Assembly (NCBI GenBank): GCA_021229015.1
Contig: CM037787.1
Coordinates: 40,976,629 to 41,040,628 of the forward strand
Direction of reading: 5' to 3'
From: Solen grandis
Lineage: Eukaryota; Mollusca; Bivalvia; Adapedonta; Solenidae
Length of the DNA: 64,000 bases
A program made the position numbers and the translations under genes. Each line of letters starts with the position of its first letter. The stretch's first letter is position 1. A model generated the notes under the pieces. The model was not told the origin of the DNA. It saw nothing but the letters and a program-made list of their open reading frames with translations, and did not search any database. Positions 25,101 to 32,778 of this stretch are shown one piece after another.

Positions 25101-27580
25101 ATGGCCTTCCCAGGCGTCAATTACTGGTCCATCCCAGGAACCGTTGAGTGGGCTATGTATAAGTTGAAAGAATATATAAAAAACCAAACCAAAACCTATT
25201 GACTGCACTTGATTCTGTAAGACCATGATGTGTTTATCATCAGGTGTATCATGAGAGTCCAGAAGAAGGAAGTTGGTCGAAGTTACGGACGCAAGAAGAA
25301 TCACGCTAGGAACCTGGCCGCTACAGATGCTCTTTTTAAAATGTACCAGACCCAGAATGTTTTACTGGTAAGTTACTTCAAGCTACAGGTTGTGATTCAG
25401 GTATAATTTCTATCCTTAGCATCAGTTATATACCCAAGTTTCACTGAAGTGGGGGCTTTAAAATCACGCTTGTCACATCCAGTACTGTTCCCTTCTTCAC
25501 GCATATTACATTAAGATAATGTGAGATGTGGAGGTATCAGTCACCTTTAGTGATTGTGTTAACCCTTTTCCTCATATAGACTCATTTTGACACACTCAAT
25601 AGGTACAACATAAAGCCTGATCTGCAGAAAACCACTGTTAAACCTTACCAAATTTAATTACAAAATCCTCATTTCCAGACCACTGAGGAGCAGCAAACAG
25701 CATAAAACCTGATCAGCCTGCGAGTTCGCAGGCTGATCTGGTTTTATGCTGTTCGCATAGGTCTTTTCATGGTATCCTCTATGAGGGAAAGTGTTAAACC
25801 CATGCAAACAAACAACTATTTTGTAACCCATTTGGGGTTCTTTCCTGGGGAAATAAATGTTTCTCTATGAAGAATCATCTAGATTATGTTATCATGTGTT
25901 CACAGATTAACTATAGGGACGATTCGGCCAACTGGATATCAAGGGAGACAATCAAAGCCGAGGCAGAAAAGTTACGAGCAGAAAATATCGGAGATGAGCC
26001 CATCATGAAAAATGATGAGAAAGGCAACCCGCTTCCTGATGCTTTTATTATGAAGGCACTCTCCGCTAGACTTAAAAACTTTGTTGAGGAAAAAGATGCC
26101 GGGGAATTGGCGTTCGGACCTGGGATGAGTTATTCCGAGAGCCGCGAGTTGAGAGATATGGCTCGCGAGTTGAATCTCCATTGGGAAACCCGCCAACATT
26201 TAGGACAACCGTATACGGTGTTTTATGAGAAACTCGAGTTGCCGAATATTGTTGAAATTCTGAAGGAGAAGAGTGGCCAGTACGCGAAATTCACGTTAGC
26301 AAAACCCGAAGATTTGCCCAAGTATGAAGAGATTGAGAAAAACATTCAGAAAGAGATACCAAAACCTGAGGACTTGACAGTTCAAGTAAAAGTGGAACTT
26401 GATGGAAGTAATGTAGAGATGGAGGAAGAGGACGATAAAATGGAGGATGATGACCTAGATTGAATGTGAGATGATAAACACGTGTCTCTGTGATCACATG
26501 ACCAATAACAGGAGCTACATGTCTTTATTTTTCTAGAAACTCTTAGCTTTCTTCAGTGGGGTGATTGAAACCCTTTTGAAGTAGAAGCATTGGTGACACA
26601 GCCTTTACTGCCGCTATACCACATTTTATTCTTAAACAATTGACTGAGACATATAAACTTGTGTGTGTGATGAGAGAGAGAGAGAGGGTTCACTGCACAA
26701 TTAAATGGCATCATTTCACGTATTGGTATCTCTCTCCACAGTAAAATTAACAAAGACGATGATTCACAAACATTAGATGTACATGTTAGTATGTTCTTAG
26801 TAAATCACTGTAATTCACACCATTGTCTGTAAGTTTAGCATTTCCTCAACTCAAATTTGGGAGATCTATAACCCCTGTATTTACTGACGTAGGGAAAAAA
26901 AATTACGAACAAAATGGATCTTTCCTTTCGTGTAGCTGAAAGGATTATAGTTAAGGGTTTTTCCTTTCCCTTTAAAATGTTTACAGGTTATCCAATAGTA
27001 ACACTGAGATAATGGGTAGTCAATGGTAGACTTGGTTTACACAAAGAACATGTTTTTATTTGTGATACTGGTAGTGTACAGTTGACCTGGCCTTAGAATG
27101 GGAAAAGATGGGGCTTATGGAATTTCAAGATTTTTTGAGTTGAGGAAAAATTGAAATATAAGATGTTTCATAAAACCATGTCCATGTTTGACATTAATAC
27201 ATGTAAGTGTTTAAATATGAATAATCTGTGACTGTGTGTGCGTCTTTTATGTTTTAAATGTTACTTGTGTAGTATGTTTAGCACATGATGTTTACTGCTT
27301 TTAACATATGTTTTCATTGTTATGTGTCCATTGAAGAAAAGGAAAAAGAGTTAATGAGCATTAGATTGGAAAGTCCTTCTGATTTGTAGAGCGTACCTTG
27401 GATGTGTACCAGATATTCTAAAATGGAATACAAGAAACCTACGGGTAGATTTATTGAACATGCATTTGATCTGTTATGCTGAATTTAGTATGAGTTAACA
27501 TGATGTAAGTCTGTGTTAGGCGCCTTCTTTTTTTGTAAACTTGTGGTTAGTGTCTTAACTGAATAAAATGTAGAAAATTG
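15984..27580 (+). CDS. NF-kappa-B-repressing-factor-like RNA-binding protein (partial, 10 exons)
   Basis: Predicted nuclear/nucleolar RNA-binding protein. Exons: 15984-16187, 16802-17046, 18879-19090, 19433-19574, 20208-20492, 21425-21668, 22024-22185, 23226-23442, 25244-25367, 25906-26463. All junctions have GT/AG ends and agree in phase, giving about 797 codons; the 5' end is missing. Order: RGG-rich segment, low-complexity linker, dsRNA-binding-like repeat (LRLDDVFLARAVCTGKKELKQ), a second (FFYQGNFVLGGIVLGRG..KKK), a third spanning exons 8-9 and ending GRKKNHARNLAATDAL, an R3H-like domain (LAFGPGMSYSESRELRDMA), a SGQYAKFTLAKP segment and an acidic tail. R3H-like domain followed by a GQ..(F/Y)xL..P block is the C-terminal pattern of vertebrate NKRF, where the family is tied to XRN2-dependent rRNA processing and transcriptional repression. 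No G-patch was found. The range given includes a 3' UTR to the AATAAA near 27562. Identification rests on motif memory, not a search. Confidence 0.65.
16802..17046 (+). CDS. NKRF-like gene, linker exon
   Basis: Starts GLPPNQFGKGPAT and ends DIENMSIAEK before GTAGGA. Rich in Ser, Thr, Ala, Glu; probably disordered. Translation past the donor runs into a stop at 17155, which supports the splice. Confidence 0.75.
17047..18878 (+). other. intron with repeat-like sequence
   Basis: 1.8-kb intron. At 18090-18520 it contains a repeat with CTCATGAATATTCATGA at one end and AAGGTGTCAAAACATGTCT near the other; the same pair of phrases is found at 37970-38160, and its first half at 23818-23850. Confidence 0.55.
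18879..19090 (+). CDS. NKRF-like gene, first dsRNA-binding-like repeat
   Basis: ANYEAEELTRIAHKPMYTG opens the exon; then a beta-hairpin-like LRLDDVFLARAVCTG and a KKELKQKVFQKALDIML helix, the order of a dsRNA-binding fold's C-terminal half. Phase 0 in, phase 2 out (GTCAG|GTGTGT). Confidence 0.8.
19433..19574 (+). CDS. NKRF-like gene, acidic linker exon
   Basis: Begins by completing the Arg codon and reads AELLNQMGEESEMGEKAE to SLTKLKDTVI, donor GTAAGT. Glu-rich and probably a flexible spacer between RNA-binding repeats. Confidence 0.8.
19735..20178 (+). mobile_element. family 1 SINE body split by a TTAA MITE
   Basis: The left part (19735-19924) carries the family 1 body (GTATGGTATCATTCCAC, TATGGCATAGTATCGC, CTGTTGGTGGG). 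The usual ending GGGACGTTAAACCCAA..AAACAAAC is interrupted: the TTAA is duplicated around 19925-20158 and the tail ACCAAGCAAACAAACAAGG resumes at 20158. Confidence 0.8.
19925..20158 (-). mobile_element. palindromic TTAA-flanked MITE, copy 1
   Basis: Bounded by TTAACCCTTTCCCTCATAGA and its imperfect inverse ending AGAAAGGGTTAA. The centre is a hairpin with CAGCCTGCGAGTAACTCGCAG. TTAA target duplication with CCC..GGG ends is the signature of piggyBac-type transposition. Orientation is opposite to the copies at 22991 and 25559. Confidence 0.85.
20208..20492 (+). CDS. NKRF-like gene, second dsRNA-binding-like repeat
   Basis: Encodes MKSMPDNPVSIVEQAI, an acidic-free core and GRFFYQGNFVLGGIVLGRG..KKK, ending VPEEDLPK|GTTAGC. 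The acceptor is a tandem GCAGCAG, so use of the second AG would remove a single Gln. Length is 95 codons, phase 0 both sides. Confidence 0.85.
20769..21302 (+). mobile_element. tandem-core non-autonomous element with palindromic ends
   Basis: Starts AGCTCACCTGAGCAC, then a partner half GCTCAAGGTGAGCT, giving a terminal hairpin. The core has about three copies of a unit with AACACTCTAGAGGCCACA and CTTCATGAAACTTGGTCAG. It ends CAGGTGAGTGATTCAGGGCC and a GGGCCATCATGGCCC hairpin followed by TCTTGTTT. It sits in the intron before exon 6 and ends about 120 bases upstream of it. Confidence 0.85.
21425..21668 (+). CDS. NKRF-like gene, exon 6
   Basis: Reads QEKKLPRVTVAASSLPLEER, then ERLDNFVKVLGTMPFKDSLI and LLQCEMYMDKLHIATS; donor ACAA|GTAAGT, phase 1. 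Moderately conserved-looking helical segment with no named domain I can assign. Confidence 0.82.
22024..22185 (+). CDS. NKRF-like gene, exon 7
   Basis: EGVRKRECMLQVYSQAWDIL followed by SVEKLVADHRSF and DPHILAVIIKG. Phase 1 on both sides. Continuous with exon 6 as one helical domain. Confidence 0.82.
22285..22484 (+). mobile_element. family 1 SINE, head missing
   Basis: Carries the body GTGACTGGGTGTGGTATCAT, CCAAATGACTGAAATACTGT and the AAACCCAATAAACAAA tail, but no A/B boxes. Target-site duplications were not identified. Confidence 0.8.
22991..23214 (+). mobile_element. palindromic TTAA-flanked MITE, copy 2, abutting a splice acceptor
   Basis: Ends TTAACCCTTTCCCTCATATA and AGTGAAAGGCTTAA. 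The central hairpin has collapsed: CAGCCTGATCTGG replaces the longer CAGCCTGCGA..TCGCAGGCTG. Only eleven bases separate its right end from the exon 8 acceptor. Confidence 0.85.
23226..23442 (+). CDS. NKRF-like gene, exon 8
   Basis: RSVESNSSGLRRLGYDFSKV, IIIEHRDWYKDRVRNAFNIM and CTQNGMILQWETESVSNNVF. Starts the third dsRNA-binding-like repeat. Acceptor is TTGTTTCAG immediately after a MITE; donor CCT|GTAAGT, phase 2. Confidence 0.85.
23443..25243 (+). other. intron rich in repeats
   Basis: Contains a T run near 23597, a repeat at 23970-24120 that recurs in the 3' UTR at 26985-27130, a TCTGTC tract near 24238-24290, a family 2 SINE at 24400-24650 and another tRNA-like B box (GTGGGTTCAAGTCC) near 25070 in a further SINE-like stretch. 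Confidence 0.6.
24400..24650 (+). mobile_element. family 2 SINE, degraded
   Basis: Has GGGTTTGAGTCCCAG as a B box, GGAAGCCTTTCAGCTGGCTG and GGTTGGTGGTTCTGCCTAGG in the order seen in the 33.4-kb copy. The A box region is eroded. Confidence 0.7.
25244..25367 (+). CDS. NKRF-like gene, exon 9, basic end of third RNA-binding repeat
   Basis: Encodes CIMRVQKKEVGRSYGRKKNH and ARNLAATDALFKMYQTQNVL. The KKNHARNLAA helix is the typical phosphate-contacting end of a dsRNA-binding domain. Donor CTG|GTAAGT, phase 0. Confidence 0.85.
25559..25797 (+). mobile_element. palindromic TTAA-flanked MITE, copy 3
   Basis: Best preserved copy, with TTAACCC at the left and GAGGGAAAGTGTTAA at the right, and a long perfect hairpin around 25696-25752 with CAGCCTGCGA and TCGCAGGCTG arms. 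To its right follows a SINE-like tail ACCCATGCAAACAAACAAC, so this insertion too may be in SINE DNA. Confidence 0.85.
25906..26463 (+). CDS. NKRF-like gene, last exon with R3H-like domain
   Basis: Acceptor TTCACAG, stop TGA at 26461-26463. After a charged helix come ALSARLKNFVEEKDAGELAF, the R3H-like GPGMSYSESRELRDMARELN, and SGQYAKFTLAKPEDLP; it closes with EMEEEDDKMEDDDLD. The R and H that name the domain are not in the usual spacing (SESRELRDMA), so the domain is divergent. This is the longest clean coding exon in the window. Confidence 0.88.
   Translation: MNYRDDSANWISRETIKAEAEKLRAENIGDEPIMKNDEKGNPLPDAFIMKALSARLKNFVEEKDAGELAFGPGMSYSESRELRDMARELNLHWETRQHLGQPYTVFYEKLELPNIVEILKEKSGQYAKFTLAKPEDLPKYEEIEKNIQKEIPKPEDLTVQVKVELDGSNVEMEEEDDKMEDDDLD
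26464..27580 (+). other. 3' UTR of the NKRF-like gene
   Basis: No further coding signal. AATAAA at about 27562 in an AT-rich context is the best polyadenylation signal. The repeat at 26985-27130 matches intron 8 of the same gene (23970-24120) with shared GTAGTCAATG-like and TTTACACAAA.GAACATG phrases. Confidence 0.55.
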
Positions 27581-27689
27581 AATCAATCATCATTCTTTTT
27601 TCTTTTTATAAACTAAAACAGCTTTTAGCTGTTAAGTGGTACCTGATCGAAACAACAACCCACTTTAGATACAAAGAATCATATCCTCC

Positions 27690-27985
27690 CCGTTGACCAA
27701 AGTGTTAGAGAGTATTTGCCTCGGGAGTTGGAAGTCATGGACTCTATCCCCAACCACGACATACTAAAGTATTATACTAGTAGCTTCCTGCTTTGTGCTC
27801 AGCATATAAACGGGGTAGTTCCAGGACTGTTTGGCCCGGTTTCAGGATAATTTGACTGTGTGTGAGGTATCATGCCACATGTCTACGGCGTGATATTGCA
27901 GTGTGGCAGCACTATATCTGTTTGATGTAGATATAGTCTCCAAATGACAGAATTTTTTTTCGGCGGAACGATGAACCAAACAAAC
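27690..27985 (+). mobile_element. family 1 tRNA-headed SINE
   Basis: Eroded tRNA-like head (AAGTGTTAGAGAGT and CTCTATCCCCAACC), body with GTGTGAGGTATCATGCCAC and CCAAATGACAGAA, and an AACCAAACAAAC tail. Confidence 0.8.
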
Positions 27986-28442
27986 TAAAAAAATCTATCA
28001 TGAGTAAATATAAACAAATAATTACATAATGGTGACGTCACACTGCTCGTCATTGATACTCCTGCAGAAATTAATGGAATTAGTACCTACAAAAAATCTC
28101 TTTATTTTCTGAAAAATCCTGAAAGTTGGAAGTGACGGACATATTCTTTGATTATATTAATTTCAACCCCTCTGGCCCTATGCTGATGAAAGAAAGCTGC
28201 TGGTTTTTCAAAAAATTGTGCTGAAGAAAAATAAGTTGAAAGGTTTTCAAAAGACTGCCATTATCAATTCATCATGTATATCACAAATTAATTATGACTA
28301 AACAAGCCTGGCGCTCAGCCTTCCTATATGATCTCGAAAGTACTTAGGTACGATCTCCGGCTCAAATTGAGTATCCTACTCAAATCTATATTGAAACTTA
28401 TGGGCATAGTTTGAGTCTGAATATGAAATTGGGTACCTTTTT

Positions 28443-28737
28443 CACCGTGGTCGAGTGGTAAGAGCGTTCGTTTCGGGAGCGGGAGATCGTGGGTTCGATC
28501 CCCGGCCGCGACATACCAAAGTCGTAAAAAATGGTACTGTTATAGCTCCCTTACTTGGTATATAAGGGTAGTTGCAGGACTGGTTGGCCAGGTGTCAGGA
28601 TAATGTGACTGGGTGTGGTATCATGTCATATGTCTAGGGCGTGATACTGCAGTGTGGCAGCACTGTATCTGTCTCAAGTACAGCTCCAAATGACTGAAAT
28701 ACTGTCGGTGGGACGTTAAACCTAACAGTAAACAAAC
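28443..28737 (+). mobile_element. family 1 tRNA-headed SINE, best copy
   Basis: Clear A box (GGTCGAGTGGTAAGAGCG) and B box (GTGGGTTCGATCCCCGGC), then the common body (GTGACTGGGTGTGGTATCAT, CTGCAGTGTGGCAGCACT, AATACTGTCGGTGGGACG) and a TAAACAAACA tail. About 295 bp. This copy can serve as the reference for the family in the window. Confidence 0.88.
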
Positions 28738-28974
28738 ATGTTTTTCTAGAACACGGCACCATGTTTAAATACACCAGACATTTAAGTCGTTTCTTTTTTA
28801 ACATACGTATACTCGTCAGTAGAAAAATTAAGGATTTTTAAGATTTTACGGTGTTCGGTTTTGCACCAATCTATTCACAGTGCATGGTTTTCCCGAGTGT
28901 ACTGAGTAACTTGGGAGCCCAAGCACTCTATCCTTAAACTAAACATTCACGCATGGCATGTTGTTACAAGAACG

Positions 28975-29115
28975 CGGCTCCAGGACTGGATGACCCGGTG
29001 TCTGGGTGCAATATCATGTCACTTGTGTACGACGTGATATTTCTTTTTCCCGTCTCGTGCAGAAAAAAATGACTGAAATACTGTCGGCGGGACGATCAAG
29101 CCAAGCAAACAAACT
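28975..29115 (+). mobile_element. family 1 SINE body fragment
   Basis: Carries GGATGACCCGGTGTCTGGGT, ATCATGTCAC, ACTGAAATACTGTCGGCGGG and an AAGCAAACAAAC tail; the head is missing or unrecognisable. Confidence 0.7.
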
Positions 29116-29444
29116 CTAGCATCATGTACTAGTATTGTAACAACTGACTGCTCCTGCTGACTGAATAGTTAGAGCATTGCCTTGTAACCGGTAAATGTAT
29201 ATACTAAAAAAGTTTATTATCAATATAAATATATAATACATGTATGTATTTGATATATGGTTTAGATTTGTTTTGTTTGAGGTATATACGTATGGAATCA
29301 ATAAAGTAAATCAAAATCAGTTCATTATTTTACACAATATTCTATACAGATCAGGGTATATTTACTATAAAGTGACCAAAACAAATACATCTAAATTCAC
29401 GTTTGTATTTCAAAATATACTGTAGTCCTCTCATATGTTTGGCA

Positions 29445-29702
29445 ATCAGCACATAAGAGAGCGGGAGGTCGTGGGTTCGATCCCTTGCCGCAGCATACCG
29501 AAGTCGTGAAATATGGTACTGGTTTAGCTCCCTTGCTTGGCATAAGCATATAAAGATATATAGTTCTAGAACGGGTTGGCCCAGTGTCGGGATAATATGA
29601 CCAGGTGTGGTAACATGCCACATGTGGTAATGTCATGTTGAAGCATTGTCTCATAATAACCGAAATGCTGTCGTTTGATTAAACCAGAGTAACAAGCAAC
29701 AT
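29445..29702 (+). mobile_element. family 1 SINE, 5' truncated in the A box
   Basis: B box GTGGGTTCGATCCC is present; body and tail follow but are more diverged than the 28.4-kb copy. Confidence 0.78.
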
Positions 29703-29996
29703 AGGCTATAATTGTACAATAACTCCTCTCTACCTGGTGTTTTTAAACAGCATTATCACCATAGATATATGAAAATGTCTTTAACAGCACTTATGTCTTT
29801 AACAGCACTTAACAGCATTTTGATATGTCGGAAGACCAAAAGGTCTATCATTTCTGTGACATACTTCCGTGTTTTCACTCTTCGAGAGATAAAATCCGTG
29901 ATAGACCTACCATCAAAACAGCCTAGATATCAAGGTCGTTTAATGGATTATTTTGGTTCGGATTTACTCAATCGGCCATGGCCATATAGGCTTAAG

Positions 29997-30171
29997 GTAA
30001 CACATCCATCATTAAATTATAATCATGGTCCTTCAAATGCCTTAAAAGACTTCAGTGCAGATGTAAGCATCCAATGACTCCTAGTTATATGCTCAAAGTC
30101 TTTAAAGGCTTGCATCCGACGGTCGCTTGCTGGACCATGATCACAATTTAATGATGGATTGATTACCTGAA
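29997..30171. mobile_element. 175-bp inverted-repeat element
   Basis: Arms of roughly 35 bp: GGTAACACATCCATCATTAA on the left, and TTAATGATGGATTGATTACC on the right, each continuing through ATCATGGTCC or its inverse. Inner sequence is also partly self-complementary. A small MITE or foldback is the simplest explanation. Confidence 0.75.
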
Positions 30172-31320
30172 ATATTAGTTTCAGAGTCAACGAATGCAGG
30201 TTATTCTGTAATAAATAAAACGAAATGTAATGATTTTCTTTGGCGATGAATTTTGAATGTTGGGTTGTACGCCCCAAGGACCTTATGGAGAAAGATAAGT
30301 GGTGCTACGCAGCGGTATCATGCCGTAAACATGTAATATACCTATAAATAGTATACGGAAACTTTCTTGGAACATTTATGCTAAACCTTTTGACGGTTTT
30401 GATTTATCGAGCCCACGACTCCCTGATCGCAAGTAGAAAGCTTTGCCCACTAGCCATTGGGCACTCAACTGCAAAGTTGATTCAAGAGACACTTTATTTT
30501 GTTAGTTCAGACAGATTGACAGAAATTATAGAAAACATCAATATATGAATAAAACATAAATAAATTAGTATCTCTCCCACATCAATAACCCATGCCGCCA
30601 CAATTCGCACAAAGTTGTTCAATTGTTTCGCAAGAAAAAAGTTAATAACTTAGTATTGCTTCTCGTTTCATCGGCACAGCTGGTGCGTCTGCTATCTTTT
30701 GTTATCTTACATGTTGATACAACAAACTATGGGATTTTCAAAGTGTAGATAAGCTTCGTTAAGGAAATGGACATTCAAAAGATGGACACACTTATATCGA
30801 CTCTCTGTTTGTATTTCATTTCTTACAATAAGTAGTGAAGGACATTTTTAACTCATTTGTTTTCGTCTCATATTGACCATTAGATAGGACATCAAGTAAA
30901 CTTTTTAATGCTATTATTGCTTCGCATGTATATGGCCGAGTTCGATATGTAAAAGGTAACCACTGATAAGGTCACAATATATCGATATTTGAAAAAAATC
31001 GCGATGTAATATCGTGGTATTTGATATCGGTTTAACCGTAGAGCACCAAAAAAAAAAAAAAAAAAAAAAATAATATTGCTAATTTATTGACTTCGGTAAG
31101 CATATTTGGTATATATGTGATTCCTTCCTTCGCTTAATTCGTTGTTGAGTTTGTGGTTTATATATTCAGAACATGTAGGATTTATAACATTTTACTAAAG
31201 TAAAGACAGCCTCAATACGTTTCGCAAATAAAGCTTCGTAAGACGAAAAAAAAAATCTTCGGGCGCGTAAATTCACAGATGTAAAATGATTTTTTTCCTG
31301 TGAGATGCTCTCAACAAAAG
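30172..31320. other. intergenic, no gene found
   Basis: AT-rich; a roughly 22-base A run at about 31049-31070. Nothing coding is supported. Confidence 0.5.
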
Positions 31321-31472
31321 ATATTGTGTTTATATTGGGTCAACTTCCTTCCTGTTATATTGTGTTTATATTGGGTCAACTTCCTTCCTGTTATATTGTG
31401 TTTATATTGGGTCAACTTCCTTCCTGTTATATTGTGTTTATATTGGGTCAACTTCCTTCCTGTTATATTGTG
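31321..31472. repeat. 36-bp minisatellite, four exact copies
   Basis: Unit begins ATATTGTGTTTATATTGGGT and ends CAACTTCCTTCCTGTT. Four copies are identical by eye, plus ATATTGTG of a fifth. Because 36 is a multiple of three, both strands stay open and create artefactual repetitive frames. Confidence 0.95.
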
Positions 31473-31904
31473 AATATAAGATATAAATATAGACAATATT
31501 TATAAAAAAAAAACTTTAAGTCTTAGATCGAGATTGATCGTACGAAGTCTAAAGAAACGGGACCCTCCTATCTAATTTATCGATACGTTATATTTACGAA
31601 ACTTGGTTTTTGACAATATAATAATGCAATGTATGCTAGATTTAAAAATGTTATTTGTAAACATGGCGATCGCCTTTGAGAATATCTTAGAACATGCAGA
31701 TCGTTTTATAGTTATTGGAAAGTATCTTCTAGTCGCCTGTCAGTGGCGTTTCGCTGGGAATCACTGATGACGTTAGCTCGCAATGAAAAGATGGTTCGCG
31801 ATACTGTTGTGATGTTATCAATTAAAATATAACTAAGTTCATCCATATTTAAAACAACAACAAAAAAAAAATAAATAAAAAATAAAAAAAATAAATGACT
31901 TACC

Positions 31905-32110
31905 GTTTGTCCCACTTTTGTCAAATAGGCCACAGCGGCACCTTTGAAGGTCGCAGTATATAGAATCACGCGACTCACATAACCCTTCCGAAAATAAACT
32001 GATCTTTCACAAATTCTGGGCAAAATAAGAAAATATGAACTATATCTTTTTAATTTGTTGGACAAAAAAAGAAACCCAGTCATTCCATTGGCTGTAAAAG
32101 TGGGACAAAC
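31905..32110. mobile_element. 206-bp element with 15-bp perfect terminal inverted repeats
   Basis: GTTTGTCCCACTTTT at 31905-31919 is exactly inverted as AAAAGTGGGACAAAC at 32096-32110. No transposase frame; MITE-like. Confidence 0.7.
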
Positions 32111-32434
32111 AGTAGAGAAGACGTATACGCTCCTCTGATGGTTGTAAAACTATTGTTTTCCAGGCATGGTAGCTGTTTTACCAATGACATTCGCAAACAC
32201 TGGTAATTTGTTATTTCTCACTCCATTTATTTGTTTTACCATTTCTTAGTTCGTTCATGGGTCACAAAAAAATTAACATATTTTATCCGATGACGTTTCT
32301 AACACTGTTAGCGTTACATTTATGCAGTTCCTACCCAGTTATGTAGTAAAATATTCTATCTACAACTAAATAAAACTGCAGGAACACAGTATGTAAATAG
32401 GTTAACTTTTTAAAGGCGAAAAAAAAAGTTGCTT

Positions 32435-32635
32435 GTTTCCACTTACATTTCCGAAAAATATAGGGTCAGTATGTCGGATAAACTTTTTTTTATATTCAAC
32501 CTATTTCTTTTTTACCTATTTTTTTTTAAAGGAAGTGCAGAAAAACAGCGCTTTGAAACCGTGATTGCCCGAATGCTACGAAAAAAAATTAGGGTCGGTA
32601 CAAAAAAAAAAAGGGTCGGTCGGGTTAGTGGAAAC
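32435..32635. mobile_element. about 200-bp MITE with GTTTCCACT ends
   Basis: GTTTCCACTTAC at the left and GGGTTAGTGGAAAC at the right. The interior (AGGGTCGGT, long A and T runs) is shared with 36032-36223, although the ends differ. Confidence 0.65.
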
Positions 32636-32701
32636 ATGTATTTTTTTCATTATGCTTAAAGAGTTTATTAAAATCAACTTAGCCTATATAAATTTCCGCA
32701 G

Positions 32702-32778
32702 GTCCACTATGCATCATGTGTAGAGGTGCAGTTCAACCCAGGGACTGTCCACTTTTACATCAATGCGGTCAACACGAG
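32702..32778 (+). CDS. Ly6-like gene, domain 1 exon a
   Basis: Encodes PLCIMCRGAVQPRDCP and HQCGQHE. Acceptor TTTCCGCAG; donor GAG|GTTTGA is weaker than usual. It parallels exon 34592-34686. Confidence 0.68.

Noticed and set aside
31305..31505. Repetitive small protein on either strand
   Set aside because: Product of the 36-bp minisatellite, open on both strands because the unit is a multiple of three.
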